From: MWBV01 sp964418095
GTDB lineage: Archaea > Nanobdellota > Nanobdellia > Pacearchaeales > GW2011-AR1
NCBI GenBank assembly: GCA_964418095.1
Contig: CAYQKM010000006.1
Location: 1 to 60,422 of the forward strand
Reading direction: 5' to 3'
DNA length: 60,422 bases
Within the stretch, counting starts at the first letter, position 1, and every line of letters starts with the position of its first letter. The notes beneath the pieces were generated by a model. That model had not been told where the DNA came from. It worked only from the letters and a program-made list of their open reading frames with translations, and made no database searches. Of this stretch, positions 42,847 through 52,854 are shown piece after piece. The position numbers and the translations under genes are program-made.

Positions 42847-43200
42847 TTATTTTTTCATCCATCTCAAAAGCAATAGTGTTAACAAAGACAAAAGGAATGC
42901 TATAGAGAATAATAAAAATATAAACCAGAAGATATCAAACAAAACAGACCAAAATTCTGATTCTGCAAGAACTATAGAGAGAATGTATGAAAGTATAAAA
43001 AGTAATACAAAAAGAACTAAATATCTAGAAACATTAGATATTTTAGATCTTGAATATAATTTTTCTTTTGTCTTCAATACTAAAATAGGTTTATGAGATT
43101 GTTTTGTACTAGAAGAGCTTTTTCTAATAGCAGGTTTTTTCTTAACAACAGATTTCTTTGTTGGAGATTTCTTTTTTACCACCTTTTTCTTTTTAGCCAT
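42847..43200 (-). CDS. Small membrane protein with Lys-rich N-terminus
   Basis: 117 residues. The first 40 residues are a Lys/Ser-rich, histone-tail-like stretch (MAKKKKVVKKKSPTKKSVVK). Two TM segments follow: about 60-80 (YLVLFVLLFILSYILSIVLA) and 88-112 (VLFDIFWFIFLLFSIAFLLS), ending LRWMKK. Orientation with the basic tail in the cytoplasm could contact nucleic acid. No family recognised. Confidence 0.65.
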   Translation of the reverse strand: MAKKKKVVKKKSPTKKSVVKKKPAIRKSSSSTKQSHKPILVLKTKEKLYSRSKISNVSRYLVLFVLLFILSYILSIVLAESEFWSVLFDIFWFIFLLFSIAFLLSLLTLLLLRWMKK

Positions 43201-43247
43201 TATTTATATAAGAATTTAATATTTATAAATATTCCCCTAAGCTAATT

Positions 43248-43568
43248 TTAGCTTTTTGAATATGAATCTGACTCATTAATCTCCTGTACCTTCCAATCCA
43301 TATTAATCAAATTACCTGTAGCTGTTTTAACATTCTTAAATGCATTTGCAAGCCAAAGCCCATAAAGTTTTCCTCCTGTCTTCCACCCCTCTGTAGATTT
43401 TAAGTCAATATCTTTTCCCTTTATAGCTGAAGAAAATCCAAAATAAGTAAATACCAGTAATAAAACCAGAAATATTGCTACAACTTTGTGGCTAAAATTT
43501 TTAAATTGGTGGTTCAGCCAAATCATTACAATTAATGCTAATACTAAAATCAAAATAGTGCTCACCAT
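43248..43568 (-). CDS. Small membrane protein
   Basis: 106 residues. Two N-terminal TM helices (STILILVLALIVMIWL and VVAIFLVLLLVFTYFGFSS), then a soluble tail of about 55 residues (DLKSTEGWKTGGKLYGLWLA, then FKNVKTATGNLINMDWKVQ). The tail resembles small archaeal membrane proteins but I cannot name a family. Confidence 0.6.
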   Translation of the reverse strand: MVSTILILVLALIVMIWLNHQFKNFSHKVVAIFLVLLLVFTYFGFSSAIKGKDIDLKSTEGWKTGGKLYGLWLANAFKNVKTATGNLINMDWKVQEINESDSYSKS

Positions 43569-43606
43569 AATATTGCTTAATTTAATAGACTATAAAAATA
43601 TTTCTA

Positions 43607-43679
43607 TAGCCCCGCCAGGATTCGAACCTGGGTCACAAACTCCAGAGGCTTGTATACTTGACCACTGTACTACGGGGCT
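43607..43679 (-). tRNA. tRNA-Gln(CUG)
   Basis: On the minus strand AGCCCCG pairs with CGGGGCT, discriminator A. D stem GTAC/GTAT, anticodon stem CAAGC/GTTTG around loop CTCTGGA giving anticodon CTG. T arm CCAGG-TTCGAAT-CCTGG. No intron. A spurious plus-strand frame across it encodes the well-known false peptide PPGFEPGSQTPEA. Confidence 0.93.
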
Positions 43680-43732
43680 CTATTGTTAAAAATTAAATAA
43701 AAAATACTATTAAAACCTAACTATAAGAAAAA

Positions 43733-43740
43733 TTTATATA
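43733..43740 (+). promoter_or_regulatory. TATA box of the diadenylate cyclase gene
   Basis: TTTATATA centred about 26 bases before the ATG at 43762; leaderless transcript predicted. Confidence 0.5.
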
Positions 43741-43761
43741 TTAACAAAAAATAAAGATTGT

Positions 43762-44406
43762 ATGGAAAGAAAAAATCAAAGAAAACAGATTAAAGATAAA
43801 TCAAAAAATACTAAACCTCAAAAAGGTACTAGAGAAAATAAAAAATTAAGAGAAACACTCATTCAAGTAGGATTAAGAATAGCAAAAAGAGGAGAAGGCG
43901 CCCTATTTGTTGTAGGAGATGTAAAATACACTCCATTAATCAACCAGTCTGTTCCTCCTTTTAATGCATCAGATAACCCAAAACTTTTAGAATCATTAGC
44001 ATTAATGGATGGGGCAGTTATTCTAAACAAAAAAGGGTTTGTAATCGCATACGGAGTAAGAATAAAATCAGATAAAATTTTCAAAAATTTCGGAACAAGG
44101 CATTCAGCTGCAATAAGTGCGGCAACAGGAGATAATTTGGTTGTTATAATATCTGAAGAAGATAAAAAAGTAAGAGTAATGAAAAAAGGAAAAATAATAA
44201 TGCAAATAGATGCTCTTCAAAAAAATGTTGAAAAAGATGTATCTAAAGCAGTAGAAGTTCTAGAAACAATAGGAGCTGGAGCAGTTGGAGCAGTTGGAAC
44301 AAGTTTACTCTTTCCTCCATTAGGGGTAACGATTCTCCCAGGAATTATTTTCTTTGGTTCAGCATATTATCTTGGGAAGCTTATAAAAAATAAGATTAAG
44401 AAGTAA
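43762..44406 (+). CDS. Diadenylate cyclase (c-di-AMP synthase)
   Basis: 214 residues. A basic tail (1-30) precedes a DisA_N domain: GEGALFVVGD (45-54), MDGAVILNKKG with the catalytic Asp83-Gly84-Ala85, and GTRHSAAISAATGD with Arg113-His114 (usual R-H-R is R-H-S here). The C-terminal 45 residues contain a Gly-rich hydrophobic segment (VGAVGTSLLFPPLGVTILPG), probably a hairpin membrane anchor. Makes cyclic di-AMP from two ATP, a signal for osmotic and cell-surface control. No target or phosphodiesterase is visible in the window. Confidence 0.85.
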   Translation: MERKNQRKQIKDKSKNTKPQKGTRENKKLRETLIQVGLRIAKRGEGALFVVGDVKYTPLINQSVPPFNASDNPKLLESLALMDGAVILNKKGFVIAYGVRIKSDKIFKNFGTRHSAAISAATGDNLVVIISEEDKKVRVMKKGKIIMQIDALQKNVEKDVSKAVEVLETIGAGAVGAVGTSLLFPPLGVTILPGIIFFGSAYYLGKLIKNKIKK

Positions 44407-44437
44407 AAATTTATTTTTTAGATATACAATAATAATT

Positions 44438-47400
44438 CTATAATCTTTTCTTTAAGTTAGAGTTACCATCATCTTTAAAATTAGCCAATAAAAATTCACG
44501 ATAGGAGATAATTTTTTTATAAACATTTGAATTTCCTTTATATTTTGATTTATACAGATTCTTTAAAACAGGATATATATCTAATGCTTCTTCAAGATCT
44601 CTTTTATAAACATAATTTCTACCTTCTTTAATAAGTTCATTTATCTCATTAGTTTTTCTGAATTTTATTTTTACAAAAACAACCATTAAAATAATAATCA
44701 AAATAATTACCCCTATAACAATAAGAGAATTAAATATATATGCAGAATTATCTAATTTAAGATAGAATTTTCCAGGGAGTTCACCAGGTTTAAGTTCCAT
44801 TATTGCAAACTTTTGTATATCTTCTGATTTTTTTTCACCGTTATACATAGCATAAACCTTTAATGTGTATTCTCCCGGAGTTAATTCTAAGTTGTCCAAA
44901 ATTTCTCCGTAATTAAAAAAACCTTCAATGAAATAAGATTTAGAAAAATTAAACATCTCGTTTTCATTTGAATCAAGTATTATGTAAATAGCTTGCACTT
45001 CTTTTATCTCTGAAATTTTTTTTGGAGTTAGGACAATGTTAAATTTTAAGCTTCTATTCTCAGAGATATTCAAATTACTTAATTTTACCTTCATATCAAA
45101 AGAAGTTTCAGAACAATTTATTTCCTCTAAAGGCTTCCCTACATTGCCTTTACAAGTGCCTTTATTTATGCATGTCCTTGTCTGCTTTCCATCAGAAGAG
45201 CAGGCACTCCATAAACCACACTCCCAAATATAACTGCAGCTTTGTTTGTCGTCTTCTTCTTGTTGAGTAGAAAATTCGACTACTTCAAAGCTATCCTCTG
45301 CCAAATCAGGTCCCCCTATATAGGTAGTTACTGCTTTAAATTTGTATTTCCCCGTTCCTGAAGGAGCTGGAAATGTTACCACAGTGTTGTTTGATTGTAA
45401 AGCCCCAACATAAATTGTTCTTGAGCCTGATGAATAATTAGTATTTTCAGAAAAGCTAGTTATCCAATAAGACAGCAAGAAATTTTGCCCAATGTCTGGG
45501 TTTTGATTGGTAATTGTTATTAAGGTGTTAAAATTAGTTGATTTATTCACATAAGAAGGTGCATCAACAATAGTGTCTGCAGGACCTCCAAATCCGGGGA
45601 TTAGTATTCTTATTAAATTTGAAGAATAAGATACTGAATTTACAACTGCTGTTGAAGTGGAAAAATCGTAAAATGCATTATTCGCATTCTTTGTTATCAA
45701 AATTGAAGAAGAAAAACTATAATCCTCCCCTTTATCTAAATCTATATTTAATGCCTTTTCCCCAACATATCCTAAGTCATTATCTTGAACAATTACGCCA
45801 TTTAAGTTAATTCCTCCTGAATTTACAACTTGAGTAGTAACAGTGTAATTAACATGTGTTAGGTTTTCAGTATTAGAATAAACATTTTTTATTAAAGTTA
45901 ACTTTTGTCCAACATCTTGATTCTGAATGGTTAATATTAAAGAACTTGAGTTTGCTGAAATTAAATTAGAAGATAACGAATCAACTCCAACTGATTGTGC
46001 AATATTAGTTTGAATATCATATGTACTTGAATTTCTAACAAAACTAATAGAGTAATCTCTTAAAACAATCTCTCCAGGTGAAACATTCCCAATGTAATAA
46101 GGGCTAAATAAAGAGTCTGTATCTGTAATATTTACATCTGTTGCATTGCTCCCTCCTTTATTAATTAATCTTAAAATTACCTTATAATTAAATGACTGGT
46201 TTGTTAAGCCATCGAATATTATTATTTTATCAAGTATTAAACTCGCGGATATATTTCCATCAGTATAACCTAAACCATATCCAATATCATAACCTTCATC
46301 ATAACCTTCATCATAACCAGTATTGTAGCCCAAAATATATCCTGTATAATTTCCAAGAGTGAAACCTGTTGCATTTCCAGAACTATAACCAATATTATAT
46401 CCAGATAGATTTCCAGTTATAAATCCAGTAGCATTTCCTAGTATAAATCCGGTTTGATTACCAATTGTAAAGCTTGTTGCATTTCCTAGAATATATCCAG
46501 TTGAATTTCCAAGTATAAATCCAGTTGTATTTCCTAATGTGAAACCTGTTAAGTTTCCAGTTATGAATCCAGTATTATTTCCAATTACAAAGCCAGTTGT
46601 ATTTCCTAAAGTAAATCCAGTTATATTTCCAGAACTATAACCAATATTAAATCCAGTTGAGTTTCCTAATATGAAACCTGTTGCATTTCCTAAATNNNNN
46701 NNNNNNNNNNNNNNNNNNNNNNNNNNNNNNNNNNNNNNNNNNNNNNNNNNNNNNNNNNNNNNNNNNNNNNNNNNNNNNNNNNNNNNNNNNNNNNNTATTT
46801 CCTAAAGTAAATCCAGTTATATTTCCAGAACTATAACCAATATTAAATCCTGAAAGGTTTCCAATATTAAATCCAGTTGAGTTTCCTAATATGAAACCTG
46901 TTGAGTTTCCTAAATTAAATCCTGATAAGTTTCCAGCAGCAAATCCCTCATCATACCCTCCTCCAATAGAAAAAATCTCAAATGGGGAAGAACTTACAAC
47001 TTCAATTCCCTGATAAGAAGTTGAAACATAAGCAAAATAATATCCACTACCTATATCTCTAAACACACTGTTAAAGATACCATTTGCAGCAGAAGTCACA
47101 ATTGAAGAATCTATTATCTCGCCAGTTAGATTTCTATAAATAGAAATATTCACTTCCTGTAAATTTAGAGGAATCAATCCACTACTCTCTTTAACCTTTC
47201 CTTGAATTAAAACAGTAGCATTTTCAATATAATCTCCTCCTGCCTCACAATCTATTGTTAAGTTAATTAAATTAAAAAATTGATAATTTGTAGTAGAGTT
47301 TTTCACTCCATTCCCCACAATTATAGAAAAGTTATGTTGTCCAAGATTTAAATTTGTCCAATTATAGGTTAAAAAATCTCCATTAATTATACCCGAAGAG

Positions 47401-50400
47401 AAATCTAACAAGGTTTCATCTCCATATACCCAAACTTCCATTAGCTTTGAATCTGGTTCAAACGCAGTATAATTTAGCAAGACAAAATTTACTTTATTAA
47501 AATAAGAATTGTTCTCGGGAGAATTATAAGAGGCTGAAGGGTCAGATATTGCTATTGTAAATTTTCTTGACTCAGAGTAATTTTTATTTCCTGCAGAGTC
47601 AAAACATTCAATATCCCAATTGTAATCTCCCTCAGGCAATTCGTCAATAACAAAACTAGTGAGGGTGTTATTTTTAACAGAAGAATTAGTTTGGTTTATC
47701 AGAGAATTAAGATAAATACTACACTTCAAATCTCCAATAGAATCATCTGTTGTTGTAAAATTAAAAGATAAATTTTGTTTGCTTGTCAAATAGTTCTGTG
47801 GAGGGCTATGTAAAACAATCTCTGGCAAGGAAGATAGGGAAGCAACAGAATAATTCCCTCCATTTGTAACAGTAAATGTAAGTACTCCTTCTCGCAAGGA
47901 GCTCCAATCTGAGCATATCTCTCCACACAGGTTCCCATTTCTTAGTATCTGCAATTCAGTTGAAGTTGTCGGGGCATCATAAAAGGTTATTTCTGCTGAT
48001 TTATTTGTTTCTCTGGTATACTCATCTATTCTTGCAAAATTTTTAGATATAAACACTCTATTACTCAAACTATCATTTGTTCCATTAACCAAATCTAAAA
48101 ATTTTATCTCCCCTGCACTTGAATTCCTTATAATAATTAATCCTCCTCTACCAGTAAAAGAGTAATCTTTTATTTGCTGATCTTCAAAGATAGTGTTATT
48201 TATGAATGCTGTCTCAAAATTTAATTCTCTTCCAGAAATATTTAAAAGAGAATTATTTATCAAAATATTTCTTTCAGGGTATCCTCCTGCTGCAACATAG
48301 ATAAAATCAAATGCGTGAGAAGTTGTCGCCCCTGAAGTAGAAATAATATTATTTTTTATAGTGTTTGCCTTTGAACTAGAATGGATATAAAACCCATGGT
48401 CTGTTGCCGAGCCAGATGTACTTATTGTATTCCCCTCAAAAATATTGTCGTGACTTTCTGAAATATAAACTCCATAATTAGATACACCCTCTCCACCAGA
48501 ATAAATGGTATTTCCAATAAATTCCCCTTTTCTAGAATTTGTTGTTAAATATACTCCATAATTATATCTTCCTCCTCCAGTAGACATTGTATTATTAATT
48601 ACTTTTGTCCAATAAGAGCTTGATGCAATATATACTCCGGTGTTAGATGTTGACGTTCCTGCTGTCTGCACTGTTCCATTTGAAGATATATTATTTCCTA
48701 GTATAAGATTATAATTTGAAGCAAGAACGTAAACCCCATATAAAGAAGAGGTTCCTCCAAGAGTAATATTATTATCCTTTATGGTGTTGTTTTGTCCTTG
48801 AGTAGAAATGTAAACCCCATGACTTGAAGTAGTTCCATTTGTAGAGATATTATTCTTCTCAACAAAATTATCATTTGAATTAACAATATAAAATCCATAA
48901 TTCGTAGTAGCTCCGTTTGTGCTAATAATATTATTTGTTATACTATTTCCATTTGATCCTGTATTTAAGTATACAGCATGGTTTGCATTTCCTGTTCCAT
49001 TTGTAGAGATTGAATTATTATCTATTATATTTGACATTGAATTGTAATATAAATATATTCCATAGACAGGGGTAGATCCAGAAGAGTAAATCTGATTATT
49101 TTTTATAGCTCCTTCTGAAGAAGATGCAAAATAAACTCCATAGTTATTGGCTCCTGTCCCCTTAATATAAAAAGTATTATTCTCCAATAAACATGAACGA
49201 GAAGTAGAAGCTGTAAATCCATTGATACCCCCTAAGCCATAAATTGAAAAATAATTGTTTGTTACTGTCCCAAAATATGAAGTAGTTAATGAAAGCCCAT
49301 TCTGGCTTCCAGTTGCATTAAGGTAGACACTATTATTGTTAAAATAAGTTAGGGGGGAGTCAGTAGAAGCAATTCCATTTGCTGCCCCTGTAGAGTTTGC
49401 AAAGATTATATTGCCACTTATCTCACTGGAGCCACTAGAAGTTATTGATATTCCATTAACCCCTCCTGCTCCATATATTAAAATATTGTTATCTTGTATG
49501 ATTGTCCGTGGAGAAGCTGCATAAATGGTTACACCGCTAAGGGCTGTTCTCAAAGGATTATCATTAATTATCAAATTATTCTTTATTATTGTGCTTGGTG
49601 CATTTGACAGGTATATTCCATAAATCGTATTCCCTCCTCCATATGGAGTAATAGTGTTGTTTTGTATTAAATTCTTATCAGAACGAAGAACATATATTCC
49701 ATACACAGTACCTGCACTTGGGCTGTTTGCAATTATTTCATTGTTTTCTATAACATTTGATTGAGAGTTAGTAGTTATATGTACTGGGTAGACTCCACTT
49801 GCCCCTTCTGAGTAAATTCTATTTCCGGAGATATTGTTTATGTTTCCTGAATTTATATAAACTGAAAAGGGGTTTGCGTTTGAAACTGCTGTAGAAAATG
49901 TTGATAAACTATTGTTGTAAATTAAATTATTATTTGCATCTGATGCAAGGTGAATTGCATAACTTGTAGTTGTCCCAACTCCAGTTATAGAATTTCTAGT
50001 TACATTATTATCAGATGCTTCAGTTAAGAAATAAATTCCATAATTCGCAGTAGTCCCATTTGTCTGAATAGTATTGTTTTCTATTATGTTTCTTTTTGCT
50101 CCCATGCTCAAATAGATGCCATAATTCGCAGTAGTCCCATTTGTCTGGATAGTATTATTAATGATGTAAGAATCCGAGACTCTCAAAAAATGTATCCCAT
50201 AAGAATTTGGTCTTGAAGAGCTGCCACCTACAATTATACAATTCTTAACAGTAATGTTTGTCAGAGGGACCAAGAGATAGGATGCATTTATCCCCATACT
50301 ATTAACTAAACCTCCTGCACCATATGTAATAGTATTCCCTTGGCAATCCAATAAAACATTACTTGTGGAAATCACCATACAAGTAGCATTCCCAACAATG

Positions 50401-50534
50401 TTTTGAGTTAATGTATATTCTCCTGGAGATGAAATTGTCTGGCAAGAGCCTATATCTATTGCTGCTGAAGCAAGTTGAATAGTCGCAAACAAAAATGTCA
50501 ATGAGAGAAATATCAAGGTTTTTTTATTTATCAT
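44438..50534 (-). CDS. Giant sequon-rich surface protein, broken by assembly gap
   Basis: One gene of about 2000 codons interrupted by 100 N at 46696-46795. The frame upstream of the gap (start ATG 50534, GGAGGT six bases before it) and the frame downstream (to stop 44438) both encode the same octapeptide repeats. Because 100 is not a multiple of three, the apparent frameshift and early stop beyond the gap are artefacts, and the TTG at 46333 is not a start. Order: signal peptide; right-handed beta-helix of NosD type (to about residue 770, coils like NGTTANYGIYL); two or three Ig-like domains; GF-x-x-GN repeats; CARDB-like domains; thrombospondin-1-like WSACSSDGKQTRTC; one TM (IVIGVIILIIILMVVFV); helical cytoplasmic tail. 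Adhesin or envelope stalk. Confidence 0.8.
46264..46960 (-). repeat. Octapeptide repeats, each with an N-glycosylation sequon
   Basis: 24-bp units encode [ST]GF-x-x-GN-x, for example GFILGNST and GFTLGNAT. Almost every unit carries N-X-T or N-X-S at the junction. About five units are visible before the gap and about sixteen after it, ending in a GYDEGYDEGYDEGYDIGY tract. The repeats explain why the assembly broke here. Confidence 0.9.
46696..46795. other. Assembly gap, 100 N
   Basis: Exactly 100 unknown bases, the conventional placeholder for a gap of unknown size, inside a tandem repeat. The true number of repeats is unknown. Confidence 0.98.
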
Positions 50535-50676
50535 TTTCAACCTCCAAAATTATTTTAATTTTTTTGTCAATATACCCTTTTGGAACAACCACATGAGCTC
50601 CTGTTCCAAATTTTGAAGCCTTTCTTTCTATAACCTCTGAACCATCAAATTTTATCACTATCTCCTTTTTAGGCAT
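50524..50676 (-). CDS. DUF2080-like small protein
   Basis: 50 residues from the ATG at 50676 to TAA at 50524-50526. The product (MPKKEIVIKFDGSEVIERKA, then KFGTGAHVVVPKGYIDKKIK) has the G-x-G-A-H-V-x-V-P-K signature of DUF2080, also seen at the N-terminus of the nucleotidyltransferase at 9474. Its stop overlaps the start of the giant surface gene by 11 bp, and its last codons contain that gene's ribosome-binding site. The two are therefore translationally coupled. The swapped-hairpin-like fold suggests a DNA-binding regulator, which is inference. Confidence 0.65.
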   Translation of the reverse strand: MPKKEIVIKFDGSEVIERKASKFGTGAHVVVPKGYIDKKIKIILEVENDK

Positions 50677-50739
50677 ATATATAAAATATATATCTAATTT
50701 ATAAAGATTTGTAAATGCTGATTAAAAACAAAAATACAA

Positions 50740-50911
50740 CGCCCCGGCCGAGATTCGAACTCGGGTTACCACCGTACTCCATCGCCCCAAGAAATTTGAA
50801 GGCGATAAAATTATTTAGCCTGCCTTAGAGAAGGCTGGAATTATTATCTCATCGATTGAATTCCGGCATTACTTGAGAGGGTGGCGTTCTTGGCCTCTGA
50901 ACTACCGGGGC
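50740..50911 (-). tRNA. tRNA-Glu(CUC) with 99-nt intron
   Basis: On the minus strand GCCCCGG (50911-50905) pairs with CCGGGGC (50747-50741), discriminator G. D stem GTTC/GAAC, anticodon stem CCACC (50884-50880)/GGTGG (50773-50769), anticodon CTC at 50877-50875. T arm CCGAG-TTCGAAT-CTCGG. The intron is 50873-50775. Its ends form a bulge-helix-bulge with central helix CTCT/GGAG and bulges CAA and TAC; the inner helix is weak. The intron itself holds ATCGCC/GGCGAT and GCCTT/AAGGC hairpins. Mature length 73 nt. Confidence 0.88.
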
Positions 50912-50991
50912 TTAACCAATATTAACTCACATTAAGGAGTTTTATCTGAAAAATAATAAGTATTAAAGCTTAAAAACATTACTTTATTAGA

Positions 50992-51249
50992 ATGTGTATG
51001 GTTAAAAAAAGAGTGAATCATTCTACTTCAAGTCCTAAAAGAAGTCTTGTGAAAGCAATCTCATGGGAATCTATCTCATTTATAATAACATTGATAGCAG
51101 TGTATTTTCTATATGGAGATTTAAAAGTTTCAATAGAATTCACTTTTGTCTTAACAGTTATTAAAATAATATTTCTTTATTTTCACGAAAGGATTTGGAA
51201 AAAAGTAAGTTGGGGGAAAACTCATGGTAAAATCAATTCTCGTACTTAA
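50992..51249 (+). CDS. DUF2061 membrane protein
   Basis: 85 residues; a start at Met3 (50998) is also possible. RSLVKAISWESISFIITLIA then FVLTVIKIIFLYFHERIWKK is the DUF2061 signature: two TM helices with the K-x-x-x-Y-x-x-H-E-R-x-W motif. In bacteria relatives are fused to or near sulphate-adenylylation genes, but the function is unknown. Overlaps the ackA start by 26 bp, an unusually long coupling. Confidence 0.85.
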   Translation: MCMVKKRVNHSTSSPKRSLVKAISWESISFIITLIAVYFLYGDLKVSIEFTFVLTVIKIIFLYFHERIWKKVSWGKTHGKINSRT

Positions 51250-52270
51250 TGTTGGAAGCTCAAGTATAAAGTACTGTTTGTTTGAAAATTCAAACCTATT
51301 AAAAACAGAAACAAAAGAAAAACTAAAATCAGAAAAGGAATATGAAAAGGCATTAGAAGAAATATTTCAAAAAATTGATATTAAAAAAATAGATGTACTA
51401 GCTCATAGAATTGTGCACGGGGGAGAACTAAATCAAACATCTCTAATAACTCCAAAAATAAAAAATAAAATAAAAAAATTCTCAGAATTTGCCCCTCTCC
51501 ATAACCCTAAACAATTAAAAGTAATTGAACTTTGTGAAAAATTCAAAAAACCTCAGTATGCTGTATTTGATACAATGTTTTTTTCAAATCTTCCAGAAGA
51601 ATCAAAGATATACTCTATTCCTAAAGAAATAACTAAAAAACACAATATTAGAAGATATGGATTTCACGGAATCTCTCATGAATATGTTTCAAAGGGTTTA
51701 AAGGGAAAAATAATAACTTGCCATTTAGGTTCAGGTTCAAGCATCTCAGCAATAAAAGATGGAAAAGCAATTGATACTAGTATGGGTTTAACTCCCTTAG
51801 AAGGAATTATGATGAGGACTCGTTCAGGAACTATAGATCCCGGAATAGTCCTTTTTCTACAGAAAAACAAATATAATGCAGAAGATATTTTAACAAATAA
51901 ATCTGGGTTAAAAGGGATTTCAGGATACACAGACTTCAGAGACATTTTAAAAACTATGAATAAAGATAAAGAATCAAAATTAGCCTATGATTTATTTGTA
52001 AATGGAATAGTTAAACAAATAGGTTCATATATTGCTAAATTAAATGGATTAGATAAATTGATATTTACAGCAGCAATAGGAGAAAATGTTCCAAGATTAA
52101 GAAGTGATGTTTGTGCCCAATTAAAATTTATGGGGGTTAAATTAAATAAAAAAAAGAATAATCAAAATAAAAAAATAATCTCATCAAAGTTCTCAAGAGT
52201 AAAAATATATGTTATAAAAACTGATGAAGAAAAAATGATAGTTAATGAGGTATTAAATATTTTAAAATGA
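51224..52270 (+). CDS. ackA: Acetate kinase
   Basis: 348 residues, about 50 shorter than typical. ILVLNVGSSSIKYCLF at 4-19, AHRIVHGGE, FDTMFFSNLP, RRYGFHGISHEYVS, LGSGSSISAIKDGKAIDTSM, TRSGTIDPG and TAAIGENVPRLR are the conserved acetate kinase segments; catalytic Asp and Arg/His are present. Makes ATP from acetyl phosphate and ADP. Overlaps pduL by 4 bp (ATGA). The gene type is bacterial, so horizontal acquisition is likely. Confidence 0.94.
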   Translation: MVKSILVLNVGSSSIKYCLFENSNLLKTETKEKLKSEKEYEKALEEIFQKIDIKKIDVLAHRIVHGGELNQTSLITPKIKNKIKKFSEFAPLHNPKQLKVIELCEKFKKPQYAVFDTMFFSNLPEESKIYSIPKEITKKHNIRRYGFHGISHEYVSKGLKGKIITCHLGSGSSISAIKDGKAIDTSMGLTPLEGIMMRTRSGTIDPGIVLFLQKNKYNAEDILTNKSGLKGISGYTDFRDILKTMNKDKESKLAYDLFVNGIVKQIGSYIAKLNGLDKLIFTAAIGENVPRLRSDVCAQLKFMGVKLNKKKNNQNKKIISSKFSRVKIYVIKTDEEKMIVNEVLNILK

Positions 52271-52842
52271 AAGAAAGTTCAAAGATCCAAGTAGAGATAT
52301 CTGCAAGACACATTCACTTATCTAAAAAAGATTTTGAAAAATTATTTGGGAAAAACAAAGAATTAACTTCAATAAAAAAACTTTCTCAACCAGGAGAATT
52401 TGCTTCTAAAGAGAAGATAGAAATAGTAAATAAAAATGAAAGATTAAGTGCAAGAGTTTTAGGTCCACTGAGAGAACACTCTCAAGCAGAAATATCCCTA
52501 ACAGATGCTCACAAACTAAAATTAAATCCCTTGCCCAAAATAAAAATATCTGGAGATTTAAAGGGTACAACATATGTCGTGATTAAAGGACCAAAAGGAA
52601 CTACAAAAATTCCAGTTATAATTGCTAAAAGACACTTACATTGCTCAGAAGAACAAGCTAAAAAACTAAAACTTAAAGACAAGCAAATCGTATCTGTAAA
52701 AATATCTGGACCTAGAGAAATAACTTTCCACAATATTCTAGTGAGAATATCCAAAAAATATAACTTGTCTATGCACTTAGACACAGATGAAGCAAATGCA
52801 GCAGGCATTTCTAAAAAAACTTTTGGAAAAATAATTAAATAA
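52267..52842 (+). CDS. pduL: PduL-type phosphate acetyl/propanoyltransferase
   Basis: 191 residues in two related halves. ISARHIHLSKKDFEKLFG gives His15/His17, GPLREHSQAEIS gives His71, IIAKRHLHCSEEQA gives His122/His124, the zinc ligands of PduL. The ending LSMHLDTDEANAAGI is also family-typical. It transfers the acyl group between acyl-CoA and phosphate, supplying acetyl phosphate to the overlapping ackA. No microcompartment-targeting extension at the N-terminus, so a free metabolic role is likely. Confidence 0.92.
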   Translation: MKESSKIQVEISARHIHLSKKDFEKLFGKNKELTSIKKLSQPGEFASKEKIEIVNKNERLSARVLGPLREHSQAEISLTDAHKLKLNPLPKIKISGDLKGTTYVVIKGPKGTTKIPVIIAKRHLHCSEEQAKKLKLKDKQIVSVKISGPREITFHNILVRISKKYNLSMHLDTDEANAAGISKKTFGKIIK

Positions 52843-52854
52843 CACTCTAATAAA

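Noticed and set aside
43486..43689. 67-residue plus-strand frame with PPGFEPGSQTPEACILDH
   Set aside because: It reads through the antisense of tRNA-Gln; this is a classic false protein.
46333..46335. TTG start for a separate 631-residue protein
   Set aside because: The frame is open upstream into the repeats; no promoter or ribosome-binding site.
46647..46695. C-terminal tail FRKCNRFHIRKLNWI of the beta-helix protein
   Set aside because: Product of the arbitrary 100-N gap length; another frame continues the octapeptide repeat.
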